The notes beneath the pieces are model-generated. The model did no database searches, had not been told where the DNA came from, and saw only the letters and a list, made by a program, of their open reading frames with translations. A program made the position numbers and the translations under genes. DNA of 64,000 bases from Xanthomonas massiliensis (lineage in GTDB: Bacteria > Pseudomonadota > Gammaproteobacteria > Xanthomonadales > Xanthomonadaceae), in the NCBI RefSeq assembly GCF_900018785.1, contig NZ_FCOY01000006.1, forward strand, positions 310,001 to 374,000, in the 5' to 3' direction. This document shows, piece after piece, positions 36,730 to 47,213 of the stretch (position 1 is the first letter of the stretch; every line of letters starts with the position of its first letter).

Positions 36730-37320
36730 ATGCACATGGCTGATCCGCTCGATGTCACGCTGCCGATCTTCCCGCTCCATCACGTACTGCTGCCGGGCGC
36801 TCGGCTGTCGTTGCGCGTGTTCGAGCGGCGCTACCTGGACATGGTGCGCGAGTGCGGGCGCGGCGGACACGGCTTCGGTGTCTGCCTGATCCTGCAGGGG
36901 GGCGAGACCGGATCGCCGGCGCTGCCCGCGGCCTGGGGCACGGAGGCGCGGATCGAGGATTTCGATACCGGCGGCGACGGCGTGCTGGTGCTGCATCTGC
37001 GCGGGCACCGGCGTTTCCGCGTGCGCCGCACGCGGGTGCGCGACAACGGCCTGGTGATGGCCGAAGTGGCCTGGTGCGTACCGGATGCGGACGACGAGTT
37101 GCGGCCGGAACACGGCCTGCTGGCCACCGTGCTCGACCGCATCCGCGAGCAGGCCGGCGGCGAGTTCGCCGCGGCATCGCCGGTGCTGCTGGACCGGGCC
37201 GCCTGGGTCGGCTGGCGCCTGGCCGAGCTGCTGCCGCTGGAAGAACCGCAACGGTTGAGCCTGCTGCAGGAGCACGATCCGCACCGGCGCCTGGACTTGC
37301 TGCTGGGCTGGCTCGGCTGA
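36730..37320 (+). CDS. LON peptidase N-terminal (substrate-binding) domain protein
   Basis: This 196-residue stand-alone LON N domain begins with the family block LPIFPLHHVLLPGARLSLRV and continues with FERRYLDMV. It has no AAA ATPase or protease part, so it is not the Lon protease. Such proteins (YcaN/PUA-like) are widespread, with an unclear role in protein quality control. The start is taken as ATG 36730; ATG 36736 two codons later is equally possible. It ends 22 bases from the convergent DedA-PAP2 gene. Confidence 0.87.
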   Translation: MHMADPLDVTLPIFPLHHVLLPGARLSLRVFERRYLDMVRECGRGGHGFGVCLILQGGETGSPALPAAWGTEARIEDFDTGGDGVLVLHLRGHRRFRVRRTRVRDNGLVMAEVAWCVPDADDELRPEHGLLATVLDRIREQAGGEFAAASPVLLDRAAWVGWRLAELLPLEEPQRLSLLQEHDPHRRLDLLLGWLG

Positions 37321-37342
37321 AGCGAAGGCCCAACCAGGGCGG

Positions 37343-39367
37343 TCAGGGAAGCGGCGCGGCCTCGTCCGCGCCGGGGGCGTCGGTGCGCAGGCGCAGCACG
37401 CCGATGCCGCCGACCGGGTTGAATTCGCGCCGTTGCGGCAGGCCGGCCAGCGCCGCCTGCACCGCGTCCAGCGCCGGATCGGCCTCGCGCATCGGCAGCC
37501 ACAGGCCGAGCAGGTGCAGGTGGCGGTCGTAGCGCAGCGTCTGTGCCGTGCCCAGCCAGAGCGGCTGGGCACCCGGCTGCAACTGCACCGGCGCGGGCCA
37601 CAGGCGCAGCGCGTACTGCTCGCCGTGGTGTGCGCCGGGGCGCAGCATCAGCAGCGACTCGACCTGGGTGTCCAGGGTCGCCGGCAGCACCGGGCTGGTG
37701 GCGGGCGTGGCGTGGCTGTCGAGCAGGCCCAGCGCCTGTTCCCAGCCGGCCTGCGGCTGCACCCGCCAGCCCCGGGCCTGCAGGCGCGCGCGCAGCGGTG
37801 CCAGCGGCCCGGCGACCTGCACGTCCAGCGGCCAGCGCTGGTCGTCGTCGAACTCGTTGCGGCGCGAGGGCAGGGTGCGCCAGTCGGCCTGCCACCAGCG
37901 CGCCATCTCCATCGCCACCGGCGGCGGCGCCGGCGGTTCGAACTTGGCCAGCTTGCGCGGCAGGTCGCGCGGGGCCAGCAGCATCGCCGCCAGCACGAAG
38001 GTGCCGTAGAACAGCCACGACACCGGCTTGACCCAGAACGAGCGGTGGAAGCGGCGCCGGTAGGCGATGCCCAGCAGCAGCAGCCAGAAGATGCCGAACA
38101 GCATGCCGCCGATCACGTCGCTGAGCCAGTGCGCGCCCAGGTAGAGGCGGGCGAAGCCGATCAGCGTGGCCACCAGGCCGGCCACCAGGTACGGCCAGAC
38201 CCGGTTGCGGCCGGGCAGCTCGCGCGCCACCAGCACGGCGAAGAAGCCGAAGGTGATGGTGGCCATGGTGACCGCCACCGACGGGAAGCCGAAGCCGCTG
38301 CTGGCCGCCGGCGGGCGGACCACGTGCACGCCGAGGCTGAGCAGCTTGGTCAGCGCAAGGCCGAAGCCCAGGGCCGCCAGCCAGTGCAGCACCGCGTTCC
38401 AGCGCCGCCGCCAGAGCAGGTAGCCCATGGCCGCGGCGATCGCCGGCAGCAGGATCTGCCAGTCGCCCAGCGAGGCCAGCGCGGCCATCGGGTAGTCGGC
38501 CAGCGGGTTGCGCAGGCCGAGCATGGCCTGGTGCACGGCCAGGTCCAGCGCCAGCGGTTCGCCCTTGGCGAGCACGACCATCAGCAGCGCGAACCAGCCC
38601 CAGCCCAGCACCAGCAGCATCAGCGCCAGGGTGGCCAGCGGCACCGCCTCGCGCCGGCGCGGGTCGAACAGCGCGGCGGTATAGCGTCCCAGCACCGGGT
38701 GCCGTCCCGACCAGGCCAGGATCCGCGCCAGCAGGGCATCCAGGTGGATGGCCGACCAACGGTACGCGTACAGCACGATCGCCCAGGCCAGGCCCAGCAG
38801 CACGCCGAGCAGGCCCAGCACCAGGAACAGGCGTCCGGCCACCGCCGCCACCGCGTCGTAGGCCTTGCCCAGCACCCAGCCGGGCAGTAGGAAGAGCAGT
38901 GCCCACGACAGGCAGGCCAGGCCGCTGGCGACCACGTAGCGCCGCCACGGCATCTTCGCCATGCCGGCGATGGCCGGGACGAACGGGCGCACCGCGCCGA
39001 CGTAGCGGGCGATCAGGATGCTCTTGAAGGCGTTGCGCCGGAACAGCACCTCGCCGCGGCCGAGCAACTGTGGGTAGCGTGCGAACGGCCAGATTCCGCG
39101 CAGCCGGTCGCCCCAGCGCAGGCCGACCCAGTAGCTCAGCCCGTCGCCGGCGAAGGCGCCGAGCGCGGCGGCGGCGACGGCATAGGGTCCGGAGATCTCG
39201 CCCAGCCCGATCAGCACGCCCACCGCGAACAGCAGCGGCAGCGCCGGCACCAGCGCGCCGAGCAGGATGACCGCATCGCTGAAGGCGATGGCGAAGATGA
39301 CCACGCCCGCCAGCACGGGATGGCGGGAGATCCAGTCCAGCGTGGCGGTGATCCAGGCAGCGTCCAT
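37343..39367 (-). CDS. DedA-PAP2-LssY_C fusion membrane protein with degenerate phosphatase motifs
   Basis: The 674-residue protein joins a DedA/VTT membrane domain (about 1-200, VLFRRNAFKSILIARYVGAVRPF) to a PAP2-type acid phosphatase domain (about 250-440) and a soluble LssY_C domain (about 480-660). DedA proteins support undecaprenyl-phosphate recycling and membrane homeostasis; PAP2 proteins remove phosphate from lipid phosphates. Motif 3 (ARLYLGAHWLSDVIGG) is intact. Motif 2 reads GFPSVAVT where active enzymes have PSGH, so the catalytic His is missing, and motif 1 (KLLSLGVHVVRPP) has an enlarged spacing. Transport or binding is more likely than hydrolysis. Confidence 0.9.
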   Translation of the reverse strand: MDAAWITATLDWISRHPVLAGVVIFAIAFSDAVILLGALVPALPLLFAVGVLIGLGEISGPYAVAAAALGAFAGDGLSYWVGLRWGDRLRGIWPFARYPQLLGRGEVLFRRNAFKSILIARYVGAVRPFVPAIAGMAKMPWRRYVVASGLACLSWALLFLLPGWVLGKAYDAVAAVAGRLFLVLGLLGVLLGLAWAIVLYAYRWSAIHLDALLARILAWSGRHPVLGRYTAALFDPRRREAVPLATLALMLLVLGWGWFALLMVVLAKGEPLALDLAVHQAMLGLRNPLADYPMAALASLGDWQILLPAIAAAMGYLLWRRRWNAVLHWLAALGFGLALTKLLSLGVHVVRPPAASSGFGFPSVAVTMATITFGFFAVLVARELPGRNRVWPYLVAGLVATLIGFARLYLGAHWLSDVIGGMLFGIFWLLLLGIAYRRRFHRSFWVKPVSWLFYGTFVLAAMLLAPRDLPRKLAKFEPPAPPPVAMEMARWWQADWRTLPSRRNEFDDDQRWPLDVQVAGPLAPLRARLQARGWRVQPQAGWEQALGLLDSHATPATSPVLPATLDTQVESLLMLRPGAHHGEQYALRLWPAPVQLQPGAQPLWLGTAQTLRYDRHLHLLGLWLPMREADPALDAVQAALAGLPQRREFNPVGGIGVLRLRTDAPGADEAAPLP

Positions 39368-39414
39368 CGGCCGATTTTACAGGCCGGTCCCGCGCGGCGA
39401 CCTGAGCGGAGCGT

Positions 39415-40125
39415 TCAGCCGGCCACCCCGAGCAGGGCCGGCAGCTGGCGCATGTCGTGGAACAGGTGCCGGACGCCGGCCTCGCGCAGCTGCCGCGCCG
39501 AATCGTGGCCGGGGCCGCCGGGGCAGTAGCCGAACACCGTGGCGCCGGCGGTCAGGCCGGCGGTCGCGCCGGTGCGGGTGTCCTCGACCACCGCGCAGTC
39601 GGCGGCGGCCACGCCCAGCGCGGCCGCGGCGGCGAGGTAGACGTCCGGCGCCGGCTTGCCGCGGGGCATCTCGGTGCCGCTGAGCAGGCGCCCGCCCTCG
39701 AACCAGCGTGCCAGCCCGGCCGTGCCCAGCATCACGTCGAGCTTGCCGCGGTCCGAGCCGGAGGCGCAGGCGATGCGCCCGCCATAGGCGCGGTACAGCA
39801 CCGGCAGCACCTCGGCGATGCCGTCGATCGGGCGCACGCGCGCGGCCAGGGCGGCGTCGCGGCGGGCGCGGAAGGCGGCCTGCAGCCGGGGGAAGGGCAC
39901 GCCGGTATGGCGCTCGATGTCGGCCGCGTCGTCGCTGAGCTGGCGGCCGAGGAAGCGCGCCGTGCATTCGGCCTGGCTCATCTCCCAGCCATGTTCGGCG
40001 AACACGTCGCGCATCACGCCCAGGGTGATCGGCTCGGAATCCACCAGCACGCCGTCGCAATCGAACAGGACGGCGGCGAAGGGCAGGGCCGGCATCGGCG
40101 CGGCAGCGGGGGCGACGGGAGTCAT
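39415..40125 (-). CDS. HAD-superfamily hydrolase, beta-phosphoglucomutase/phosphatase-like
   Basis: The 236-residue protein has HAD motif I FDCDGVLVDSEP (nucleophile Asp and acid/base Asp), motif II in CASGS, the motif III Lys in MPRGKPAPDVYL, and motif IV VVEDTRTGATAGLTAG. The helical cap lies between motifs I and II. Sugar or nucleotide phosphate hydrolysis is typical; the substrate is unknown. ATG 40125 is used; ATG 40095, ten codons later and just before the first motif, is an alternative. The gene is divergent from the kinase-like gene at 40173. Confidence 0.88.
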   Translation of the reverse strand: MTPVAPAAAPMPALPFAAVLFDCDGVLVDSEPITLGVMRDVFAEHGWEMSQAECTARFLGRQLSDDAADIERHTGVPFPRLQAAFRARRDAALAARVRPIDGIAEVLPVLYRAYGGRIACASGSDRGKLDVMLGTAGLARWFEGGRLLSGTEMPRGKPAPDVYLAAAAALGVAAADCAVVEDTRTGATAGLTAGATVFGYCPGGPGHDSARQLREAGVRHLFHDMRQLPALLGVAG

Positions 40126-40172
40126 CCACACAGGATAATCCACCGGCGCATGCGCGCTCCTTACAATGGGCC

Positions 40173-40835
40173 ATGCACCCGGATCGCCCTGCCTGCCGAG
40201 AGCCGCTGAAGTCGGACAGCTTCGGCCGCATCCTGCACCTGGAGGAGGACGGCCGCGGTTTCATCCGCCGCGAGCTGGGCGCCGCGCCGTGGTGGGCGCG
40301 GCCGCTGGCGCGCTGGCTGGCCGCGCGCGAGGCGCGGGCGCTGCGCGGGCTGGACGGGATCCCGTCCACGCCGCGGCTGCTGCGCTGGGATGGCCGCTGC
40401 CTGGACCGCACCTACCTGGACGGGGCGGCGATGTACCAGCGGCCGCCGCACGGCGACGCGGCCTATTTCCGTGCGGCCCGGCACCTGCTCGGCCAGCTGC
40501 ACCGGCGCGGCATCGCCCACAACGACCTGGCCAAGGAGGCCAACTGGCTGGTCCTGGCCGATGGCGCGCCGGGCCTGATCGACTTCCAGCTGGCGGTGCG
40601 CGGCAACCCGCGCTCGCCGTGGCTGCGCCTGCTCGCGCGCGAGGACCTGCGCCACCTGCTCAAGCACAAGCGCACCTACTGCCCGCAGCGGCTCACACCG
40701 GTGGAACGGCGCGTGCTGCAGCGCCCGTCGTGGGTGCGCGCGCTGTGGTTCGCCACCGGCAAGCCGGTCTACCGCTTCGTGACCCGGCGCGTGCTGCACT
40801 GGCGGGACAACGAGGGCCGCGGCCCTCGGCCCTGA
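40173..40835 (+). CDS. RIO/lipopolysaccharide-kinase-like small protein kinase
   Basis: The 220-residue protein keeps the catalytic centre of the protein-kinase fold: HRRGIAHNDLAKEANWLV (catalytic Asp and Asn) and GLIDFQLAVR in the DFG position. The N-terminal lobe is abbreviated, and a clear glycine loop is not visible. Bacterial proteins of this look (RIO-like or WaaP/InaA-like) phosphorylate sugars of LPS core or unknown proteins. The SDR gene follows 23 bases later on the same strand, suggesting co-transcription. Confidence 0.75.
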   Translation: MHPDRPACREPLKSDSFGRILHLEEDGRGFIRRELGAAPWWARPLARWLAAREARALRGLDGIPSTPRLLRWDGRCLDRTYLDGAAMYQRPPHGDAAYFRAARHLLGQLHRRGIAHNDLAKEANWLVLADGAPGLIDFQLAVRGNPRSPWLRLLAREDLRHLLKHKRTYCPQRLTPVERRVLQRPSWVRALWFATGKPVYRFVTRRVLHWRDNEGRGPRP

Positions 40836-40858
40836 CCCGTACCGGAGGAGGAGAGGAC

Positions 40859-41677
<819 letters not shown>

Positions 41678-41945
41678 GTCCGGCCGCGGTCACGCCTGGC
41701 CGGGCGTGCCTCGACTCGCCTTGCATGGCTGCCCCCTTCCGGCGTGCCTGCGCTGGCGTGGCGGCGGCCGTGGCGTGAGCGCGGTCAGTGAGGGAGGACT
41801 GGGGACGGGCCGGGGCTTGGACGACAGCCGGGCAGGAGGCCGGCCGCCGTCGCGCTCCCGTGGCCGGCCCGGCCGCTGCCATGGCGGTGGCTCCGGCATC
41901 GGCCGATAATGTGCGTCGCCGGCAGGTGCCGGTGTCGAGCCCGAG

Positions 41946-43202
41946 ATGTCCCGCCCCATGAACGCCCCCACGCCGTCCACCGGCGCCGCCGATGCCCTGG
42001 TCGCCACCGGCCAGCAGTACTACCTGCCCGTCTACCACCCGCGCGAGATGATCCTCGAGCGAGGCCTGGGTTCGCGCGTGTGGGACAGCACCGGCCGCGA
42101 GTACGTGGACTTCGCCGCGGGTATCGCCGTGTGCGGGCTGGGCCACTGCCATCCGGCGCTGGTCGCGGCGCTGACCGAGCAGGCCGGCAAGCTCTGGCAC
42201 ACCAGCAACGTGTTTTACAGCGAGCCGCCGATCCGCCTGGCCGAGGAACTGGTGGAGGCCTCGCGCTTCGCCCGCCGCGTGTTCCTGTGCAATTCCGGCA
42301 CCGAGGCCAACGAGGCGGCGATCAAGCTGGTGCGCAAGTGGGCCAGCGCGCAGGGCCGTGCGCCGGAAAAGCGCGTGATCGTCACCTTCAGGGGCAGCTT
42401 CCACGGCCGCACCGCCGCGGCGTTGAGCGCCACCGCCCAGCCCAAGTACCAGGCCGGCTACGAGCCGATGCCCGGTGGCTTCCGCTACGTGGACTACAAC
42501 GATGCCGCGGCGCTGGAGCAGGCGATGGCCGGCGGCGACGTGGCTGCGGTGATGCTCGAGCCGGTGCAGGGCGAGGGCGGGGTGGTGCCGGCCGCGCCGG
42601 GCTTCCTCCAGCAGGTGCGCGCGCTGTGCGACCGCTTCGATGCGCTGCTGGTGCTCGACGAGATCCAGTGCGGCATGGGCCGCACCGGCACCCTGTTCGC
42701 CTTCTGGCAGGACGAGGTGGTGCCGGACATCGTCACCCTGGCCAAGGCGCTGGGCGGCGGCTTCCCGATCGGGGCGATGCTGGCCGGGCCGAAGGTGTCC
42801 GAAGTGATGCAGTACGGCGCCCACGGCACGACCTTCGGCGGCAATCCGCTGGCGGCGGCGGTGGCACGCACGGTACTGCGCCTGCTGCAGGCGCCCGGGC
42901 TGGAGGACAACGTGACGTGCCAGTCGCAGGCCCTGCGCGAGGGGCTGGAGACCATCGGCGCCCGCACCGGCGTGTTCTCCCAGGTGCGCGGGCGCGGGCT
43001 GATGCTGGGCGCGGTGCTGTCCTCGGCGCACGCCGGCAAGGCTGGCGCCATCCTCGACATCGCCGCCGCGCAGGGCCTGCTGCTCCTGCAGGCCGGCCCG
43101 GACGTGCTGCGCTTCGTGCCGGCACTGAACATCGGCGATGCGGACGTGGCCGAAGGCCTGCAGCGGCTGTCCCGTTCGGTCGACGCCTACCTGGCCGGCT
43201 GA
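41946..43202 (+). CDS. argD: Acetylornithine/succinyldiaminopimelate aminotransferase
   Basis: This 418-residue class III PLP aminotransferase has NSGTEANEAAIKL near residue 119, the PLP-contacting DEIQCGMGRTGTLFAF, and the PLP lysine in TLAKALGGGFPIGAML. It acts in arginine and often lysine synthesis; the catabolic AstC paralogue is hard to exclude. ATG 41946 is used, with ATG 41958 four codons later as an alternative. The 268 bases upstream hold no recognisable feature. A perfect terminator-like hairpin follows at 43230. Confidence 0.9.
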   Translation: MSRPMNAPTPSTGAADALVATGQQYYLPVYHPREMILERGLGSRVWDSTGREYVDFAAGIAVCGLGHCHPALVAALTEQAGKLWHTSNVFYSEPPIRLAEELVEASRFARRVFLCNSGTEANEAAIKLVRKWASAQGRAPEKRVIVTFRGSFHGRTAAALSATAQPKYQAGYEPMPGGFRYVDYNDAAALEQAMAGGDVAAVMLEPVQGEGGVVPAAPGFLQQVRALCDRFDALLVLDEIQCGMGRTGTLFAFWQDEVVPDIVTLAKALGGGFPIGAMLAGPKVSEVMQYGAHGTTFGGNPLAAAVARTVLRLLQAPGLEDNVTCQSQALREGLETIGARTGVFSQVRGRGLMLGAVLSSAHAGKAGAILDIAAAQGLLLLQAGPDVLRFVPALNIGDADVAEGLQRLSRSVDAYLAG

Positions 43203-43229
43203 GGCCGGGCACCGGCGGCGCATGCACCT

Positions 43230-43259
43230 GACGCGGCCCGGGATCTCCCGGGCCGCGTC
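43230..43259. terminator. Bidirectional stem-loop between convergent argD and HAD gene
   Basis: Arms 43230-43243 and 43246-43259 are exactly complementary over 14 bp (in practice 12-13 bp with a small loop), followed rightward by GTTTGG. It lies between the two stop codons. Confidence 0.72.
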
Positions 43260-43274
43260 GTTTGGCGTGCGCGC

Positions 43275-43940
43275 TCACAGCACCCGGTAGCGCCGCAGCA
43301 GCCGGCCCAGCGCGCGCGCATCGCGCACGCTGTCGGCGTGCAGGCCGGCCTGACGGGCGCCGCGGACGTTGGCGAACACATCGTCGACGAACAGGGTCCG
43401 GTGCGGGGCCGCGCCCAGCCGGCGCAGCGCCTCCAGGTAGGCACGCGGATCGGGCTTGCGCAGGCCCAGCGCGCCGCTGCACAGCACCCGTTCCTCCATT
43501 CCCGGCAGCGCCGGGGCCAGCAGTTCGCCTGCCAGCGGGGCCAGCAACGGGCCATTGTTGGTCAGCACCGCCACCTGGCGGCCGGTGGCGGCCACCCGCG
43601 CGGCCAGCGCCAGCGCGGCGGGATCGGTGGCCGTGGCCTCGCGCCGGGCCGCCAGCCACAGCGCCGCATCGAGGGGAGCGTGCCCGAGCCGCGTGCCGAG
43701 CTCGGCCAGGTAGTCCGCGGTGGCCACCTGCCCGGCGTCGTAGCGGTCCTCCAGGCCCGAATCGAACAGGGCCCGGCACACCGCCGCCGGCTCGCGCTCC
43801 AGTGCCGCGGCCAGCCGGGCCACCCGCCGGCCGCGCTCGTAGCGCGCCAGCACGCCGTCGAAATCGAACAGCACCAGGGCGATGTGCGGGATCGGAGGGA
43901 TGGCGTCGCTCCGCGGGGACGGGCGGGAACACGTTAACAC
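43275..43940 (-). CDS. HAD-superfamily hydrolase
   Basis: The 221-residue protein has motif I LVLFDFDGVLARYERG, motif II in VLTNNGP, the motif III Lys in LGLRKPDPRAYLEAL, and motif IV TLFVDDVFANVRGA. It resembles haloacid-dehalogenase-like phosphatases of unknown substrate. There is no ATG before the first motif, so the start is probably GTG 43940. That start lies 5 bases from the first repeat of the regulatory pair upstream of the divergent TonB receptor, so the LAL regulator could also affect this gene. Confidence 0.8.
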   Translation of the reverse strand: MLTCSRPSPRSDAIPPIPHIALVLFDFDGVLARYERGRRVARLAAALEREPAAVCRALFDSGLEDRYDAGQVATADYLAELGTRLGHAPLDAALWLAARREATATDPAALALAARVAATGRQVAVLTNNGPLLAPLAGELLAPALPGMEERVLCSGALGLRKPDPRAYLEALRRLGAAPHRTLFVDDVFANVRGARQAGLHADSVRDARALGRLLRRYRVL

Positions 43941-43944
43941 CCGA

Positions 43945-43972
43945 CCTACCCGTCCCGGGGGGACCTACCCGC
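43945..43972 (+). promoter_or_regulatory. Direct-repeat boxes, set A (upstream of TonB receptor 44094)
   Basis: CCTACCCGT (43945-43953) and CCTACCCGC (43964-43972) have starts exactly 19 bp apart, each preceded by GA. A -10-like TAACGT lies at 44004-44009, 40 bp from the start of the second copy. A weaker inverted version, ACGGGCGGG, is at 43919-43927. The same pair with the same spacing occurs before 47395 and 55167. Proposed binding site of the LAL regulator at 50624-53362. Confidence 0.72.
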
Positions 43973-44093
43973 CCGGCCGCGCCGGGGGCGCCTAACGGAT
44001 GGTTAACGTAATTCCCCGGGAACGTCCGGCCCCGGCCGGAGGACAGCGCTCCATCTCTCGCGGTTCCTCACCACCTTCGACAAAGGGAACACC

Positions 44094-46838
44094 ATGCAAA
44101 AGCGCATCGACATCAGGCAGGGTCGTCTGGCAAGTTCGTTGGCCATCGCATTGCGGGGAATGACATCGCTGCCGGCGGCATCGCTGGCGATCCTGGTGGG
44201 CGGTGCCGGCCTCGGCGGGCAGGCACTGGCGCAAAGCGCCTCCAGCGACGACACGGCCAAGACCCTGGATACCGTGTCGGTGATCTCCACCGGCACGCGA
44301 CGGGCCAACATGGCGGTGACCGACAGCCCGGCACCCATCCAGCTGATCAGCGCCGAGAAGCTGAGCCAGTCCTCGGCGACGGACCTGATGAACGCCCTGG
44401 CCACCCAGGCGCCCTCGTTCAACGCCAACCAGACCGGCGGCGACATGGCCAGCCAGACCCTGACCGCGTCGCTGCGCAACCTGTCGCCCAACCACACCCT
44501 GATCCTGGTCAACGGCAAGCGCCGCCACGTCACCTCCAACGCCAACGTCAGCAACGGCGCGCAGACCACCGACCTGTCGTTCATCCCCGAAGGGGCGATC
44601 GACCACATCGAGGTGCTGACCGACGGCGCCGCGGCGCTGTACGGCTCCGACGCGATCGCCGGCGTGGTCAACATCATCCTCAAGAAGGACTACAAGGGGG
44701 GCGAGGTCGAGGCCAGCTATTCCGGCTACAAGGACGGTGGCGGCCGCGACCCGCAGTTCAGCGGCAACTTCGGCTTCGGCAACGAGAAGGGCTACTTCAA
44801 CGTCAGCGCCGAGGTGGAGAACCGGCAGACGGTCTATCGCCTTTCGCCTACCAGCTACGCCAACTGCCTGGCCGATGTCGCTGCCTGCGAGGCCTACGCC
44901 AACGCGCACGGCCGCAGCGCGCTGCTGGGCTACATCGCCAACGACCAGGGCGCCACCCTCAACGGCCGCTTCCCCAACCTGAACGCGTGGAACAACCCGC
45001 CGATCGTGAAGCGCAAGATCGGCATGTTCAACGCCGGCTACTACTTCGACAACGGCGTGGAGTTCTACGCCTTCGGCAGCTACGGCAAGAAGAGCGCCGA
45101 GTCGCAGGAGAACTACCGTCGCCCATCGCAGGACGGCGGCTATACCGACCCGTCGACCGGCGCGGTCACCCACATGTACCCGTATGGCTTCAACCCCACG
45201 GAGGCCTCGGAGGAGGAGGACTTCGACCTCACCGCCGGCTTCAAGGGCGAGTTCGGCGACGGCTGGATGTGGGATGCCTCCACCGAATACGGCCGCAACA
45301 AGATGGACGTGTACACGCGGCACTCGATGAACTTCAGCCTGTGGAACGACTACGGCACCTCGCCGGTGGACTTCTACGACGGCGCGTTCACCGCCAGCCA
45401 GTGGGACACCAACTTCAGCGTGACCAAGAACTTCGACGTGGGCCTGTCCTCGCCGCTGACCTTCAACGCCGGCGCGGAATACCGCCGCGACACCTACGGC
45501 ATCTCCGCCGGCGACCCGACCTCGTACTACGGCGCCGGCGCCTCGTCCTTCCCCGGCTACAGCCCCTCGGTCGCCAACGACTATTCGCGCCACAGCTACG
45601 CCGTGTTCGCCGACGTGGTGCTCAACCCGACCGAGCACTGGCTGGTCGACGGCGCGGTGCGCTACGAGGACTACAGCGATTTCGGCAGCAAGACCATCGG
45701 CAAGTTGACCACCCGCTTCGACTTCACCGACGCCTTCGCCATCCGGGCCACGGCCAGCACCGGCTTCCGCGCCCCGACCATGGGCGAGAACTACTACTCG
45801 GCCATCCAGGTGTCCCCGACCGGTGCCAACGCCACGCTCGCGGCGGCCACCGTCGGCAGCGGCCTGAAGCCGGAGACCAGCACCAACTTCTCGCTGGGCT
45901 TCGTGTTCAACCCGATCAAGAACCTGAGCGCGACCCTGGACGCGTACCAGATCAGGATCAAGGACCGCACCTACATGGGGTCCTTCGCGTATTCCACCGC
46001 GCAGAGCGCCAACACCGTGACCGGGCGCACCACCGGTTCGTGGAACGAGCTGCTGCCCGATCCGGCCGACACCGACGGCGACGGCATCCCCGACGCCACC
46101 TACAACCAGATCCTGGGCGAGGCGCTGGTGGCCGGCGGCTTCATCTCGCAGTGGGACAACCCGACCGCGGCGGGCGGCACCATCGACCAGACCGCGCGCG
46201 CCAACATCGACCTGAGCTTCTTCAGCAACGTGCTGGACACCAAGACCACCGGCATCGACCTGGTGACCAACTACCTCACCGAGTTCGACTGGGGCACGAT
46301 CGACTGGAACCTGGCGGCCAACTACAGCAAGACCGAAGTCACCCGTGCCGGCCGTGCGCCGGGCTTCGAGAGCATTCCGCTGTTCACCGACCTCAACATC
46401 TACGACATCGAGCACAACTATCCGAAGTACCGCCTCAACCTGGGCGCGACCATCAACGTCGGCAAGTTCGCCATCACCGTGGCCGAGCAGGTCTACGGCA
46501 AGCAGGACCTGACCGGCTACCAGGGCACGCTGGCCGCCGAATACCTGGCCGCCGGGCTGACCCCGCCGGTGAAGACGATCGGCGGCACCGAGTACGTGAA
46601 GGAGGAGATCGGCGTGATGGCGCTGACCAACCTCGACATCGCGTTCAAGCCGACCGAGATGGTCACGGTCAGCATCGGCGCCGACAACATCTTCAACAAG
46701 TACCCGGACAAGATCCCTGCCAGCGTCTGGAACTACGACGTGGCCAACTACCAGAATGCCAACAGCGCCTACCTGTCCGGCAGCCCGGTCGGCTACTTCG
46801 GCGCGCACTGGTACGCCAAGGTCCGGGTCCGCTGGTAA
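44094..46838 (+). CDS. TonB-dependent receptor (no N-terminal regulatory domain)
   Basis: The 914-residue outer-membrane receptor has a long signal peptide (about 47 residues, ending GGQALA), a plug domain (LILVNGKRRHV, IEVLTDGAAALYGSDAIAGV), and a barrel ending YAKVRVRW. GFRAPTMGENY and the DADNIF-like GADNIFNKYPD block are typical of the catecholate/oligomer receptor type in Xanthomonads. AAAGGGA lies 8 bases upstream of the ATG. The promoter carries box set A, shared with the oxidoreductase operon and the second receptor. Expected cargo is a peptide, amine or related compound, but this rests on the regulon inference only. Confidence 0.93.
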   Translation: MQKRIDIRQGRLASSLAIALRGMTSLPAASLAILVGGAGLGGQALAQSASSDDTAKTLDTVSVISTGTRRANMAVTDSPAPIQLISAEKLSQSSATDLMNALATQAPSFNANQTGGDMASQTLTASLRNLSPNHTLILVNGKRRHVTSNANVSNGAQTTDLSFIPEGAIDHIEVLTDGAAALYGSDAIAGVVNIILKKDYKGGEVEASYSGYKDGGGRDPQFSGNFGFGNEKGYFNVSAEVENRQTVYRLSPTSYANCLADVAACEAYANAHGRSALLGYIANDQGATLNGRFPNLNAWNNPPIVKRKIGMFNAGYYFDNGVEFYAFGSYGKKSAESQENYRRPSQDGGYTDPSTGAVTHMYPYGFNPTEASEEEDFDLTAGFKGEFGDGWMWDASTEYGRNKMDVYTRHSMNFSLWNDYGTSPVDFYDGAFTASQWDTNFSVTKNFDVGLSSPLTFNAGAEYRRDTYGISAGDPTSYYGAGASSFPGYSPSVANDYSRHSYAVFADVVLNPTEHWLVDGAVRYEDYSDFGSKTIGKLTTRFDFTDAFAIRATASTGFRAPTMGENYYSAIQVSPTGANATLAAATVGSGLKPETSTNFSLGFVFNPIKNLSATLDAYQIRIKDRTYMGSFAYSTAQSANTVTGRTTGSWNELLPDPADTDGDGIPDATYNQILGEALVAGGFISQWDNPTAAGGTIDQTARANIDLSFFSNVLDTKTTGIDLVTNYLTEFDWGTIDWNLAANYSKTEVTRAGRAPGFESIPLFTDLNIYDIEHNYPKYRLNLGATINVGKFAITVAEQVYGKQDLTGYQGTLAAEYLAAGLTPPVKTIGGTEYVKEEIGVMALTNLDIAFKPTEMVTVSIGADNIFNKYPDKIPASVWNYDVANYQNANSAYLSGSPVGYFGAHWYAKVRVRW

Positions 46839-46861
46839 TGGCCTGACCGGCGGCGATCGAC

Positions 46862-46892
46862 GACGGGCCCTCGACGACGGCCGAGGCCCGTC
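46862..46892 (+). terminator. Stem-loop after TonB receptor gene
   Basis: Left arm 46862-46873 pairs with right arm 46882-46892 over 11 bp with one bulged base. No T-tract follows, so termination may be partial. Confidence 0.4.
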
Positions 46893-47213
46893 CGAAGCGA
46901 GGCCGGTACAAGGGGCCGGCCTGCGAACCTGGTTGGCGGCGTTCGCTGGAAAGGGGGAGGGCGAGTGGGGCGTAGGACGGCGTCGCCTCCTACGTGCGCC
47001 AGGGGCGCCCGGCGTATGTTCCTGTCCCCGCCTTCCGGCCGATCTCACTGGCGGGCGATGACGCCGGCTTGACCAGGCTGCCGGCGGCTTCCCCGGGCGC
47101 GGCTTCCCGTAGTCGGGCCAGAGCAGTCCACTGTCATATCAAAGTCCTGTTGTCCTGTGGCCGGCGCGCGGATGTGCCGCCGGCCGGCGGATGCGCTCTC
47201 TGTCCGCTTTCTT

